64,000 bases of DNA from Luteimonas sp. J29 (GTDB taxonomy: Bacteria > Pseudomonadota > Gammaproteobacteria > Xanthomonadales > Xanthomonadaceae), in assembly GCF_000472505.1 (NCBI RefSeq), contig NZ_AWZR01000001.1, positions 425,693 to 489,692 of the forward strand, given 5' to 3'. This document shows positions 1-10,079 of this stretch, piece by piece. Below the pieces are notes generated by a model. That model was not told the origin of the DNA. It was given only the letters and a program-made list of their open reading frames with translations, and ran no database searches. Position 1 is the first letter of the stretch. The number at the start of each line of letters is the position of its first letter. A program made the translations under genes and the position numbers.

Positions 1-348
1 CGCCAGGCGCTGTACTACATCATGACCGGCAAGACCTTCACCGGCCAGGAAGCGGCGGCGATGGGCCTGGTGAACGCATCGGTGCCGCGCGCGCGCCTGC
101 GCGAGGAAGTCAACGCGCTCGCCCAGGTGCTGCGCGAGAAGAACCAGGTGGTGCTGCGCTTCGCCAGGCACGGGTTCAAGCGCTGCCGCGAGCTGACCTG
201 GGAGCAGAACGAGGACTACCTGTACGCGAAGGTCGACCAGTCCAACCATCGCGATCCCGAGCGCGGGCGCCAGCAGGGCCTGAAGCAGTTCCTGGACGAG
301 AAGACGATCAAACCCGGCCTGCAGACCTACCGTCGCAACGTCGATTGA
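1..348 (+). CDS. ech: p-Hydroxycinnamoyl-CoA hydratase/lyase (feruloyl-CoA hydratase/lyase), C-terminal part
   Basis: The reading frame is open from base 1, so the 5' end lies outside the window; about 115 C-terminal residues remain. The enzyme hydrates feruloyl- or coumaroyl-CoA and cleaves it to vanillin or 4-hydroxybenzaldehyde plus acetyl-CoA in the cytosol. The segment 'TGKTFTGQEAAAMGLVN' is typical crotonase-fold sequence after the active site, and the tail 'LKQFLDEKTIKPGLQTY' resembles the end of characterised hydroxycinnamoyl-CoA hydratase/lyases. The catalytic residues are outside the window. The gene lies 33 bp before vanillin dehydrogenase on the same strand, which supports this role over a general enoyl-CoA hydratase. 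Family confident; substrate inferred from context. Confidence 0.87.
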   Translation, partial: RQALYYIMTGKTFTGQEAAAMGLVNASVPRARLREEVNALAQVLREKNQVVLRFARHGFKRCRELTWEQNEDYLYAKVDQSNHRDPERGRQQGLKQFLDEKTIKPGLQTYRRNVD

Positions 349-381
349 CCGGCCGCCACGGCGGCGAAGAGAGGAGGAACC

Positions 382-1833
382 ATGCATCACGTTGAACTTC
401 TGATCGGTGGTGCGCGCCGCGCCGCCGCCAACGGCGCCACGTTCGACCGCCTCAACCCGGTCAACGGCGAAGTCGCCAGCCGCGCGCCTGCGTCGTCGGT
501 GGCCGATGCCATCGCGGCGGTCGACGCTGCGGCCGCGGCGTTCCCGGCCTGGGCGGCGGTCTCGCCCGGCGAGCGCAGGGCCCGCCTGCTCAAGGCCGCG
601 GACCTGATGGATGCGCGCGCCGGCGACTTCATCCGCATCGGCGTCGCCGAGACCGGCGGCACGGCCGGCTGGTACGGCTTCAACGTGATGCTGGCCGCCA
701 ACATGCTGCGCGAGGCGGCGGCGCTGACCACCCAGATCAGTGGCGAGGTCATCCCGTCCAACGTGCCCGGCAGCCTCGCCATGGGCGTGCGCCAGCCGGC
801 CGGCGTGGTGCTGGGCATCGCGCCGTGGAACGCGCCGGTCATCCTCGGCACCCGCGCGCTGGCCACGCCGCTGGCCTGCGGCAACACCGTGGTGCTCAAG
901 GCGTCCGAAGCGTGCCCGGGCGTGCATGCGCTGATCGGCGAAGTGCTGGTCGATTCGGGGCTGGGCGAGGGCGTCGTCAACGTGGTCACCAACGCCCCGG
1001 CCGATGCGCCGGAGATCGTGGCCGCGCTGATCCGCGACCCGCGCGTGCGCCGGGTCAACTTCACCGGCTCGACCCGCGTGGGCCGCATCGTCGGCAGGCT
1101 GGCGGCCGAGTCGCTCAAGCCGGCGCTGCTCGAGCTCGGAGGCAAGGCGCCGTTGCTGGTGCTCGACGATGCCGACCTCGAGGCCGCGCGCGACGGCGCG
1201 GTGTTCGGCGCGTTCATGAACCAGGGCCAGATCTGCATGTCGACCGAGCGCCTGGTGGTCGACAACAAGGTCGCCGACGAGTTCGTGGCGATGGTCGCGG
1301 CCAAGGCCGCCACGCTCAAGGCTGGCGACCCGGCCGCGAACGACACTCCGCTCGGCGCGCTGTTCTCGCCCGAGGCGGCCGCGCACTGCCGCGAGCTGAT
1401 CGACGACGCTGTCTCCAAGGGTGCACGCGTCGCCTGCGGCGGCCAGATCGACGGCACCATCATGCAGCCGACGGTGGTCGACGGGGTCACCAGGCAGATG
1501 CGCCTGTACTCCGAGGAGTCGTTCGGCAACCTGGTGTCGGTGATCCGCGTCGACGGCGAGGACCAGGCGGTCGAGGTCGCCAACGACACCGAGTACGGGC
1601 TGTCGGCGGCGGTGTTCAGCCGCGACGTCTCGCGCGCCTGGCGCGTCGCCTCGCGGATCCAGTCGGGCATCTGCCACATCAACGGCCCGACCGTGCACGA
1701 CGAGGCGCAGATGCCGTTCGGCGGCGTGAAGGACAGCGGCTATGGCCGGTTCGGCGGCAAGGCGGGCATCGCCGAGTTCACCGAGCTGCGCTGGATCACG
1801 ATCCAGAACGAGCCGCGCCACTACCCGTTCTGA
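382..1833 (+). CDS. vdh: Vanillin dehydrogenase (aldehyde dehydrogenase family)
   Basis: A 483-residue NAD(P)-dependent aldehyde dehydrogenase of normal family length. It has the NAD-binding stretch 'NFTGSTRVGR', the general-base glutamate in 'LELGGK' (about E251) and the nucleophilic cysteine in 'GQICMS' (about C285). A strong GAGGAGG ribosome-binding site lies just before the ATG. Between a hydroxycinnamoyl-CoA hydratase/lyase and an acyl-CoA dehydrogenase, and near vanAB, the likely reaction is oxidation of vanillin (and 4-hydroxybenzaldehyde) to vanillate (and 4-hydroxybenzoate). Aldehyde dehydrogenases are often promiscuous, so the substrate rests on the cluster. Confidence 0.9.
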   Translation: MHHVELLIGGARRAAANGATFDRLNPVNGEVASRAPASSVADAIAAVDAAAAAFPAWAAVSPGERRARLLKAADLMDARAGDFIRIGVAETGGTAGWYGFNVMLAANMLREAAALTTQISGEVIPSNVPGSLAMGVRQPAGVVLGIAPWNAPVILGTRALATPLACGNTVVLKASEACPGVHALIGEVLVDSGLGEGVVNVVTNAPADAPEIVAALIRDPRVRRVNFTGSTRVGRIVGRLAAESLKPALLELGGKAPLLVLDDADLEAARDGAVFGAFMNQGQICMSTERLVVDNKVADEFVAMVAAKAATLKAGDPAANDTPLGALFSPEAAAHCRELIDDAVSKGARVACGGQIDGTIMQPTVVDGVTRQMRLYSEESFGNLVSVIRVDGEDQAVEVANDTEYGLSAAVFSRDVSRAWRVASRIQSGICHINGPTVHDEAQMPFGGVKDSGYGRFGGKAGIAEFTELRWITIQNEPRHYPF

Positions 1834-1842
1834 TCCGGCGCG

Positions 1843-3564
1843 ATGCTGCGGTGGCAGCCGCCGCTGGATGACGTCGCCTTCCTCCTCGGCCCGTGGCTGC
1901 GGGCCGGGGACGACTGGAAGCGCATCCCGCGTTTCGCCACGCTCGATAGCGACACCGCCGAAGCGGTGCTGGCCGAGGCCGGCCGCTTCTGCGCCGAGGT
2001 ACTGGCGCCGCTCAACGCGGTCGGCGACGTGCAGGGCTGCCGGCTCGTCGACGGGCGCGTCCGCACGCCCGACGGATTCGCCCAGGCCTACCGGCGCTAC
2101 GTCGCGGACGGCTGGCCGGCCCTGGCCCGCGACCCCGCCTGGGGCGGCCAGGGCCTGCCCGCGCTGCTGGAACTGGCATTCACCGAGATGCAGGCGGGCG
2201 CCAACCATGCGTGGACGATGTACCCGGGCCTGCTCGCCGGCGCGGTCGCCTGCCTGCAGGCGCATGCGTCGCCGGACGTCCAGGCCCGCTTCCTGCCGCC
2301 GCTGGTCGGCGGCGAATGGCTGGCCACGATGTGCCTCACCGAGCCGCAGGCCGGCAGCGACCTGTCGCTGCTGCGCACGCGCGCGGTCCCGGCCGCCGAC
2401 GGCAGCGTGCGCGTCACCGGGGCCAAGGTGTTCATTTCCGGCGGCAGCCAGGACCTGACCCCGAACATCGTCCACCTCGTGCTGGCGCGGCTGCCCGACG
2501 CGCCGCCGGGCACGCGCGGGATCTCGCTGTTCGTGGTGCCGGACGTGCTCGAGGACGGCAGCCGCAACGGCGTGTTCGTCGACGGCCTCGAGCACAAGAT
2601 GGGCCTGCACGGCAGCGCCACCACCGCGCTGCGCTTCGAGGGCGCGGTGGGCTGGCGGGTGGGCGAGGCGCATCGCGGGCTGCCGGCGATGTTCGTGATG
2701 ATGAACGCCGCGCGCCTGCACGCCGCGATGCAGGGCGTGGCGCACGCGGCGCGCGCGAGCGAGCTGGCCCATGCCTACGCCCACCAGCGCCGGCAGATGC
2801 GCGCCGAGCCGCGCATGGAGCCGGAACAGCCCGCCGACCCGATCGCCGCGCATCCGCCGATCCGCCACCTGCTGCGCTGCCTGCGCGGCTGGTCGGAACA
2901 GATGCGCGCCGCCGGCTACTGGCTGGGCCACCTGATCGACCTGCATGAGCACGCGCCGGATGCGGACGAGCGCCGGCGTGCGGGGATGCTGGTCGAACTG
3001 CTGACGCCAGTGGCCAAGGCGCACTTCACCGAATGCGGGCACCTGCTCGCCAATCGCGCGCTGCAGGCCTTCGGCGGCTACGGCTACGTGCGCGAATACG
3101 GCATCGAACAGGTGGTGCGCGACAGCCGCATCGCGATGATCTACGAGGGCAGCAACGAGATCCAGGCGCTCGACCTGCTGCAGCGCAAGCTGCTGGCCGA
3201 CGACGGCGCGCGCCTGGCGGTATTCTGCGGCGAATGTGAGCGCGTCGCCGCCGCCGCGGAGGCCGCGGGGCAGTCGGGTCCCGCCGCGGCACTGCGCCGC
3301 CTGCGGCGCAGGCTCTGGTCCGCGTTCGAACGCGTGCGCGCGGCCGCGGCGAGTGACGTGTCGGCGCCTGCGCGCGTGGCGGACAGCTTCCTGCGCGCGA
3401 CCGGCCAGGTGCTGCTGGCCTACGCCTGCGTGCGCACCGTGGCGGTGGCGGGTGGATCGGCCGGCGCCGATGCGGTGGAGCGCCGGGAACGGGCGTCGTG
3501 GATGCTCGGCGAGCTGCGCCTGGAGTTCAACGCGCAGCTGGCACGCCTGCGCGCCACGCTCTGA
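1843..3564 (+). CDS. Acyl-CoA dehydrogenase (DmdC-like) of the ferulate cluster
   Basis: A 573-residue FAD-dependent acyl-CoA dehydrogenase, longer than the usual 380-residue enzymes and like the DmdC-type subfamily with an extra C-terminal helical domain. Recognisable signatures are 'MCLTEPQAGSDLSLLRT' (flavin/substrate loop), 'FGGYGYVREYGIEQ' and 'MIYEGSNEIQALDLL'. It starts 9 bp after vdh and is surely co-transcribed. An acd gene is known in the ferulate clusters of some Pseudomonas, where a beta-oxidative branch has been proposed; the substrate here (a phenylpropanoid-CoA) is inferred. It converges with a tetR gene only 9 bp away. Confidence 0.85.
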   Translation: MLRWQPPLDDVAFLLGPWLRAGDDWKRIPRFATLDSDTAEAVLAEAGRFCAEVLAPLNAVGDVQGCRLVDGRVRTPDGFAQAYRRYVADGWPALARDPAWGGQGLPALLELAFTEMQAGANHAWTMYPGLLAGAVACLQAHASPDVQARFLPPLVGGEWLATMCLTEPQAGSDLSLLRTRAVPAADGSVRVTGAKVFISGGSQDLTPNIVHLVLARLPDAPPGTRGISLFVVPDVLEDGSRNGVFVDGLEHKMGLHGSATTALRFEGAVGWRVGEAHRGLPAMFVMMNAARLHAAMQGVAHAARASELAHAYAHQRRQMRAEPRMEPEQPADPIAAHPPIRHLLRCLRGWSEQMRAAGYWLGHLIDLHEHAPDADERRRAGMLVELLTPVAKAHFTECGHLLANRALQAFGGYGYVREYGIEQVVRDSRIAMIYEGSNEIQALDLLQRKLLADDGARLAVFCGECERVAAAAEAAGQSGPAAALRRLRRRLWSAFERVRAAAASDVSAPARVADSFLRATGQVLLAYACVRTVAVAGGSAGADAVERRERASWMLGELRLEFNAQLARLRATL

Positions 3565-3573
3565 CGGCGCGGC

Positions 3574-4254
3574 TCAGGCCGCGTCCGGGAACACTGCGGC
3601 GCCGTTGGCGAAGATGCGCGCCACCGCGGTCGCGGCGAGCGAGCGCGCCTGCGCCGGAGGGATGCCGAGCGCGCGCAGCATCGACTGCGCCATGCTGCGG
3701 GCGATCTCCGCCGACGGGGTGGCGAGGCGGTCCTCCAGCACGTGGCGCACCGTGATCACGGTCAGGCCCATCACCACCAGCACCGCGCACTCCAGGTCGA
3801 TGTCGCGGAAGCGGCCGCCGGCCACGCCGCGTTCGAGCACCTGGGCCATGTTCCGGTTGATCGGCGCCTGGGCCATGGTGGAGCCGTCGTTGAGCTTGTA
3901 CAGCACCCGCGCCGAGTCGCGGAAGCGGGTGGCGAACTGGGCGAACACGCACAGGGCGAGGGCCGAGTGCAGCGCCGCGTCGTCCACGTCGGCGGTGACC
4001 GCGATGATGGCCTGCTCGACGCGGTTGCGCACCTCGGCCCCGATTTCGCGGGCGAAGGCTTCCTTGTCGCGGAAGTGGTTGTAGAAACTGCCCTTGGCCA
4101 CGTCGGCCAGGTCGACGATCTCGTCGATGCTCACCGCGTCCACGTCGCGCTGCGCGAACAGCGCCCGGCCCGCGCGCAGCAGCGCCTCGCGGGTGCGGTC
4201 GCGGCGCCGGTCGGGGCGCCGTGCGCGCGTGGCAGGACGGGACTCGTTGGGCAT
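3574..4254 (-). CDS. TetR family transcriptional regulator
   Basis: A 226-residue protein with a basic N-terminal tail followed by a TetR helix-turn-helix ('IDEIVDLADVAKGSFYNHF', about residues 44-62) and a helical ligand-binding domain. The gene faces the ech-vdh-acd operon tail to tail. Its own upstream region carries the perfect 5-bp-arm palindrome TGACCAAATGGTCA (4322-4335), which suggests autorepression. A near copy in the vanA promoter suggests control of vanillate demethylation too. The ligand could be an aromatic acid or CoA ester; this is inference. ATG start chosen at the end of the open frame. Confidence 0.88.
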   Translation of the reverse strand: MPNESRPATRARRPDRRRDRTREALLRAGRALFAQRDVDAVSIDEIVDLADVAKGSFYNHFRDKEAFAREIGAEVRNRVEQAIIAVTADVDDAALHSALALCVFAQFATRFRDSARVLYKLNDGSTMAQAPINRNMAQVLERGVAGGRFRDIDLECAVLVVMGLTVITVRHVLEDRLATPSAEIARSMAQSMLRALGIPPAQARSLAATAVARIFANGAAVFPDAA

Positions 4255-4321
4255 GCGGCCTTCCCTGCGGCGACGGACGGTAGCCGGCGGCGCGGGCGAC
4301 GCGCCGTGGCCGTGGCCATTA

Positions 4322-4335
4322 TGACCAAATGGTCA
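4322..4335. promoter_or_regulatory. Probable TetR operator upstream of tetR
   Basis: The sequence TGACCAAATGGTCA has perfect TGACC/GGTCA arms around a 4-bp centre and sits 68 bp upstream of the tetR start codon. TetR proteins commonly bind such sites in their own promoters. The reverse complement of 9802-9815 (TGACCGAATAGTCA) matches it at 12 of 14 positions. Confidence 0.6.
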
Positions 4336-4448
4336 GAAGGCATCCACGGGTGCGCGAACGCCCGCCGCCGCGGAGCGGAGCCGACCGGCGGCGCTGGGAC
4401 GCGGGCGGCCCGCGCCTGGCGGCTGTTGCGTCCGCGGCGGACGCGCCC

Positions 4449-5363
4449 TCAGCCGCCCCGGTCCAGGTGGTGGCATGCGCGCGCGCGGTAGCTCGACGGC
4501 GGGCAGCCCATGGCGCGGCTGAAGAAGCGGCTGAAGTAGGCCGGATCGCTGAAGCCGAGTTCCTCGGCGACCACCTGGATCGGCTTGTGGGTGTAGGCAA
4601 GGTCGCGTTTGGCTTCCAGCAGCAGGCGCTGGTGCAGCAGGCCCTGCGCGCTGGTGCCGGCGAGGTCGCGGCAGATCCGGTTGAGGCTGGCGATGCTGAT
4701 GCCCAGGCGCTGGGCGAAGTAGCCCACCGGCAGGTGCTTGCGGAAGTGCTGCTCCACCAGTTCGCGGTAGCGCTCGAGCTGCAGCTCGCGCGCGCGCCGC
4801 GGCGGCGGTGCCGGCTCCGGTCGCCCGCGGTCGGCCTGGTCGCGCAGCAGGTGCACCAGCGCCTGCAGGCTCAGGGCGCGCAGCATCGCCTCCCGGCCCG
4901 GCGCGCGCTGGTGGTACTCCTCGTGCAGTTGGGCGAAGGTGGCGGCGAGGGCCGATCCGGACTCGCCCACCCGCAGCCGCAGCGGCTGGCGCAGGTCGCC
5001 CGCCGCTCCCAGTTCCTCGGCCAGCCCGGCCAGCAGCGGCGCGGCCAGGGTGACCACGTGGCCCTGGACGTCCTCGCTGAACACGAATCCGTGCACGCAC
5101 ATCGGCGGCACGAACTGCAGCACCGGGCCCTGGGCGCGATGCTCGCGTCCGTCGAGCTGGATCGCGACCCGGCCGCGGGCCACCCACAGCAGCTGGCCCA
5201 GGTCGGCGTGACGGTGCGGGGCGATCACCCAGCCGTGGCGGCGGCTGCGCGAGGCGATCGTCTCGCAGTGCACCAGGTCGGGCGCCTGCCACGGCGTTCG
5301 CTCGCCGTAGAGCGGGAACAGCGGAATCGCATTGCCTTCGCGGGCGCGGACGGAACCGTTCAT
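4449..5363 (-). CDS. pobR: AraC/XylS family activator of 4-hydroxybenzoate hydroxylase (PobR-like)
   Basis: A 304-residue protein with an N-terminal cupin-type sensing domain (conserved 'IAPHRHADLGQLLWV', about residues 47-61) and a C-terminal double helix-turn-helix ('YFAQRLGISIASLNRICRD' and 'VVAEELGFSDPAYFSRFF'). It is divergent from pobA, the arrangement in which AraC-type PobR proteins activate pobA with 4-hydroxybenzoate. The open frame continues upstream of the chosen ATG, but those residues run through the shared promoter and look non-coding. A palindrome at 5400-5414 lies between the two genes. Confidence 0.85.
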   Translation of the reverse strand: MNGSVRAREGNAIPLFPLYGERTPWQAPDLVHCETIASRSRRHGWVIAPHRHADLGQLLWVARGRVAIQLDGREHRAQGPVLQFVPPMCVHGFVFSEDVQGHVVTLAAPLLAGLAEELGAAGDLRQPLRLRVGESGSALAATFAQLHEEYHQRAPGREAMLRALSLQALVHLLRDQADRGRPEPAPPPRRARELQLERYRELVEQHFRKHLPVGYFAQRLGISIASLNRICRDLAGTSAQGLLHQRLLLEAKRDLAYTHKPIQVVAEELGFSDPAYFSRFFSRAMGCPPSSYRARACHHLDRGG

Positions 5364-5399
5364 GCGTGGCTTCCTCACGGGGCGGGGGACCCGGGTACA

Positions 5400-5414
5400 G
5401 TTATGAACAATAAC
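5400..5414. promoter_or_regulatory. Palindromic operator between pobR and pobA
   Basis: GTTATGAACAATAAC has perfect GTTAT/ATAAC arms and differs at only two positions from the fully symmetric GTTATTGACAATAAC at 9999-10013 upstream of the transporter/lig operon. The T-N11-A layout is what LysR-type regulators prefer, although an AraC-type PobR site cannot be excluded. It lies 37 bp from the pobR start and 116 bp from the pobA start. Confidence 0.5.
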
Positions 5415-5430
5415 AAAAATGGGCGGATGA

Positions 5431-6708
<1,278 letters not shown>

Positions 6709-6733
6709 GGCGCGGGCGCCGCCGGCGCGGCGC

Positions 6734-7669
6734 CTACAGCCAGAACGCCGGCCGGCCGTCGCGCTGGTCGCGGTCCGGATCGAGCGCGGCCGGCAGGCCG
6801 GAGCGGATCAGCGCCACCATCGACCGCTGGGCCTGGGTGGTGGGCCGGTGCGCGCTGGTCGCGAGCATCACCCGCGCGGTCAGCCCCGGCGGCGCGATGG
6901 ACCGGGTGAGGTAGCGCAGCGGCTGGGCCGCGGTGCGCACCGCGTTGGCGCTGAGCAGCGCGTGGCCCACGCCGTCGGCCACCAGGCCGAGGATCGCGTC
7001 GACGCCGTCGGCCTCCATCGCGATGGTGGGCGCCTGGCCCATGCGGGCAAGGGTGTCCTCGACCCGCATGCGGATGGTGTTGGGCCGGCGCGGGATCACC
7101 AGCGGCAGGCGGGCCAGGTCGGGCAGCGACACCGGCTGCGGATCCGCGCCGGCGCTGGCCCGCGACACCAGCAGCAGCGGCTCCTCGAACACCGTCTCCA
7201 GCGCCACGCCCGGCTGCTGCGGCAGGTCGTACACGAGGGCGACGTCGAGGCTGCCGGCGACCAGCGCCTCCATCATCACCGTGCTCAGGCCCTCGCTGAT
7301 CGACAGGGTCACGCCGGGCAGGTGGCGCGCGGCCGAACGCACCAGGGCGACGGTCAGGAGCTTGGACAGCGTGGGCGGCATGCCGAGCGCGACCTTGCCG
7401 CGGGTGCCGCCGCCCAGGCGCGCGAGCTCGTCGCGCAGGCTTTCCACCTGGTGCAGCAGGCCGCGGCCGCGCTCGAGCAGCACCCGCCCGGCTTCGGTCG
7501 GGGTGACGCCGCGGCCGTTGCGGACCAGCAGCGGCTGGCCCAGCTCCACTTCGAGCAGCCGCACCTGGCGGCTGAGCGCAGGCTGGGCCACGTCCAGCAC
7601 CACGGAGGCACGGGTGAAGCTGCCGAGTTCGGCTACCTGCACGAAATAGGCGATCTGGCGCAGGTCCAC
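6734..7669 (-). CDS. LysR family transcriptional regulator
   Basis: A 311-residue LysR protein beginning with GTG. The N-terminal winged HTH ('FTRASVVLDVAQPALSRQV', about residues 18-36) is followed by the periplasmic-binding-protein-like effector domain. It lies 50 bp downstream of vanB on the same strand, so it may be transcribed with vanAB, and converges with pobA. Palindromes with T-N11-A spacing at 5400-5414 and 9999-10013 are candidate targets, which would make it a coordinator of 4-hydroxybenzoate and protocatechuate catabolism. Ligand unknown. Confidence 0.88.
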   Translation of the reverse strand: MDLRQIAYFVQVAELGSFTRASVVLDVAQPALSRQVRLLEVELGQPLLVRNGRGVTPTEAGRVLLERGRGLLHQVESLRDELARLGGGTRGKVALGMPPTLSKLLTVALVRSAARHLPGVTLSISEGLSTVMMEALVAGSLDVALVYDLPQQPGVALETVFEEPLLLVSRASAGADPQPVSLPDLARLPLVIPRRPNTIRMRVEDTLARMGQAPTIAMEADGVDAILGLVADGVGHALLSANAVRTAAQPLRYLTRSIAPPGLTARVMLATSAHRPTTQAQRSMVALIRSGLPAALDPDRDQRDGRPAFWL

Positions 7670-7719
7670 GGCTCTACCGGTGCGGCGGGACGCCGATGGC
7701 CCATTCTACGCACGGCGCC

Positions 7720-8676
7720 TCAGCCATCGAGGTCGAGCACCAGCCTCGGCGTCAGCGAGCGCGAGCAGCAGGGCGTGAACAGTGCGCCGGAGCTGCGTTC
7801 CTCGTCGGTCAGGAACTGGTCGCGGTGGTCGGGGATGCCGGCCCGCACGCGGGTGACGCAGGTGCCGCAGATGCCCTGTTCGCACGACAGCGGGATGAAC
7901 ACGCCGTGCGCCTCGAGGCACTGGGCCACGCTCTGGTCCGCGGCGACGCGGAACACGCGCCCGTCGTTGATCTCGACCTCGAACCCGTCGTTGCCCGACG
8001 CATCCACCGGCAGCGCGCTGAACGACTCGCTGTGGAAGCGGCCGGCGCCGAACCCGGCCGCCTCGCAGGCCCGGCGCGCGGCCTCGATGAAGCCGGCCGG
8101 GCCGCAGGCGTAGACGTGGCTGCCGGCGGGAGCGCCGGCCACGAGCGCGTCGAGGCTGTGGCTGGGGCCGTCGGGGCCGTCGATGTGGACGCGCACCTGG
8201 CGGCTCCAGGGCGCGGTGGCCAGGCGCGCCTGGAACGGCAGCCGCGCGGTGCTGCGCGCGCAGGCGTGCAGCGCGAACGGCCGTCCGTCGCGATGCAGCA
8301 CCTCGGCCATGCTCAGCAGCGGGGTGATGCCGATGCCCCCGGCGAGCAGCAGGTGGTGCGGCGCATCGCTCGCGAGCGGGAACAGGTTGCGCGGCGCACC
8401 GATGCGCAGCCGGTCGCCCTCGCGCAGCGCGTGCACGGCGCGGGAGCCGCCGCGCGAATCCTCGGCCAGCAGGATCCCGAGTTCGTACCACGGCTGTCCG
8501 GGCACGTTGCACAGCGAATACTGGCGCACCAGGCCGTCGCCCAGGTGCAGGTCCACGTGCGCGCCCGGCTCGAACGCCGGCAGCGGCGCGCCGTCGATGC
8601 GTTCCAGGCGCAGCGAGACCACGCCTTCGGCCTCGTCGGCGCGGCGCGCGACGCGGACGTCGATCGTGTCGCTCAC
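7720..8676 (-). CDS. vanB: Vanillate O-demethylase, oxidoreductase subunit
   Basis: A 318-residue class IA reductase that passes electrons from NAD(P)H to the VanA oxygenase. It has a flavin-binding domain ('RQYSLCNVPGQPWYELGI'), an NAD-binding domain and a C-terminal plant-type [2Fe-2S] ferredoxin domain with 'CEQGICGTCVTRV'. It begins with GTG and the start overlaps the vanA stop by 4 bp (GTGA), so translation is coupled. The pairing with VanA makes the assignment firm, although related phthalate-type reductases share the fold. Confidence 0.93.
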   Translation of the reverse strand: MSDTIDVRVARRADEAEGVVSLRLERIDGAPLPAFEPGAHVDLHLGDGLVRQYSLCNVPGQPWYELGILLAEDSRGGSRAVHALREGDRLRIGAPRNLFPLASDAPHHLLLAGGIGITPLLSMAEVLHRDGRPFALHACARSTARLPFQARLATAPWSRQVRVHIDGPDGPSHSLDALVAGAPAGSHVYACGPAGFIEAARRACEAAGFGAGRFHSESFSALPVDASGNDGFEVEINDGRVFRVAADQSVAQCLEAHGVFIPLSCEQGICGTCVTRVRAGIPDHRDQFLTDEERSSGALFTPCCSRSLTPRLVLDLDG

Positions 8677-9713
8677 GCGGAGGCGGCGGCCGCTTCGGCC
8701 GCGATCGCCCGGTCGATCATGCGCCGCGCCTGCACGCCGCCGGCGTCGATGTTGAGCTTGAGCAGGTCGCGGCCCGGGTGGTCGAGCAGGTTGCGCTGCT
8801 GCGATTCGAGCATCGCCAGGTCCTCGGCGAAGATGCGGCCCTGGCCTTCGCGGATGCTGGCGGTCAGTTCGGGGTCGTCGACCTTGAAGCGGCGCGCCAT
8901 GCCCCAGAAGTACCAGTGGCTGGTGCCGGTCTCGGGGGTGATGAAGTCGACCACGACGCTGGAGGCCTTCACCGCGTCCGGCGCCTGGTGGCCGCCGTTG
9001 CCGGCCAGGGCCACGCCGACCTCGATCATGACGTGGCTGGGCAGGGTGAAGTGGCAGATCTGCCAGCGGTCCACCGGCTGGTCGTCGGGCAGGCCGTTGG
9101 CGCGCAGCGCGGCGCGCCAGAACGGCGGCGCCATGATGTTCTCCATGAAGCGGCTGGTCACCACTTCCTGGCCGACCACGCGCGTGGTCACCGGCGACTC
9201 GTCGATCTCCTTCTGGCCGATGCTGGTGGCGTGGACGTAGGTCTCGTGGGTGAGGTCCATGAGGTTGTCGACCATCAGCCGGTAGTCGGCCTCCACGTGG
9301 TACAGGCCGCCGCCGTAGGCCCAGTCCGGGCTTTCAGCCCACTCGAAGTGGGGCAGGGCGTCGGGCGTGGCGAGCGCGGGGTCGCCGGGCCATACCCAGA
9401 CGAAGCCGTAGCGCTCGAGCACCGGGTAACTGCGGATGCGCGGGAAGCCGCCGACGCGCTGCTGCGGCATCGACACGGTGCAGCCGTCGCGGCCCATCAC
9501 CAGGCCGTGGTAGCCGCACACCAGCTTGCCCTCGCACACGGTGCCGAGCGACAGCGCGGCGCCGCGGTGCGGACAGAAGTCCTCCACCGCCGCGGCCTTG
9601 CCTTCTTCGTCGCGGAAGAAGCACATCGCCAGGCCGCAGATGCGCCGCCCCAGCGGCTTGCCCTCGATGTCGTCCGGGGTGCAGGCCACGTACCAGGCGT
9701 TCAACGGAAACAT
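8673..9713 (-). CDS. vanA: Vanillate O-demethylase, Rieske oxygenase subunit
   Basis: A 346-residue Rieske non-haem iron oxygenase that demethylates vanillate to protocatechuate plus formaldehyde. The Rieske centre is visible as C47-x-H49 ('CPHRGA') and C66-x2-H69 ('CGYHGL'); the catalytic iron site is in 'DNLMDLTHETYVHATS'. Length and the opening 'MFPLNAWYVAC' fit VanA. It is first in a vanAB(-lysR) transcript and divergent from the transporter/lig operon. Its promoter contains a TetR-type operator (9802-9815). Confidence 0.95.
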   Translation of the reverse strand: MFPLNAWYVACTPDDIEGKPLGRRICGLAMCFFRDEEGKAAAVEDFCPHRGAALSLGTVCEGKLVCGYHGLVMGRDGCTVSMPQQRVGGFPRIRSYPVLERYGFVWVWPGDPALATPDALPHFEWAESPDWAYGGGLYHVEADYRLMVDNLMDLTHETYVHATSIGQKEIDESPVTTRVVGQEVVTSRFMENIMAPPFWRAALRANGLPDDQPVDRWQICHFTLPSHVMIEVGVALAGNGGHQAPDAVKASSVVVDFITPETGTSHWYFWGMARRFKVDDPELTASIREGQGRIFAEDLAMLESQQRNLLDHPGRDLLKLNIDAGGVQARRMIDRAIAAEAAAASA

Positions 9714-9796
9714 GCGGATCCTCTTGGCTTGGGTTGCCGGCGCGGTCGCAATGCGCGGCCGGGGCGCGGCGCGTGCGGGATGCGGTGGTGGCTCGA

Positions 9797-9815
9797 GTTA
9801 TTGACTATTCGGTCA
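9797..9815. promoter_or_regulatory. Overlapping LysR-type half-box and TetR-type operator at vanA
   Basis: GTTATTGAC at 9797-9805 repeats the left arm of the 9999-10013 palindrome. TGACTATTCGGTCA at 9802-9815 is an imperfect TGACC/GGTCA dyad whose reverse complement matches the tetR operator at 12 of 14 positions. The two motifs overlap, so two regulators could compete at the vanA promoter. Confidence 0.5.
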
Positions 9816-9998
9816 TATATGGACGGACCAGTCAAGATCGCTGCCGCCCGCGGAGACGCCGGCCGTGGCGCCGGGGGAGATGCATCGCGGCTGCTGTCCG
9901 ACGGCACGCCCGCGCGTCGCAAGGCGCCTGTCCCTGGCCCGCCGCGGGCCTCGTGTGGCCGCCGGCCGGTCGCGTGATTCGCGGTTGCGCGATGGCAA

Positions 9999-10013
9999 GT
10001 TATTGACAATAAC
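9999..10013. promoter_or_regulatory. Perfect palindromic operator upstream of the transporter/lig operon
   Basis: GTTATTGACAATAAC has 7-bp perfect arms around one central base and lies 67 bp upstream of the transporter start. It is 13/15 identical to the pobR-pobA site. The spacing fits a LysR T-N11-A box. The embedded TTGACA (10003-10008) could also act as a -35 element, but no good -10 follows at 16-18 bp. Confidence 0.55.
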
Positions 10014-10079
10014 TAATTGCTGTGGCCTGCTCGACGCCAGCGCCGCCTGCCGGGCGGCGACAGGCAAACGGGAGGATCC

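Larger units (their letters stand above)
9714..10079. other. Divergent promoter region between vanA and the transporter/lig operon
   Basis: This 366-bp gap has no gene. It holds a TetR-type palindrome near vanA (9802-9815), a half-matching LysR-type box (9797-9811), a minus-strand TTGACT (9835 down to 9830) that could be the vanA -35 element, a perfect 7-bp-arm palindrome near the transporter (9999-10013) and the GGAGG of the transporter gene. The AT-rich islands around 9797-9820 and 9999-10018 stand out against GC-rich surroundings. Confidence 0.55.

Noticed and set aside
10003..10031. TTGACA as the -35 of a sigma70 promoter for the transporter
   Set aside because: No acceptable -10 hexamer occurs at 16-18 bp; the TTGACA is better explained as the centre of the palindrome.
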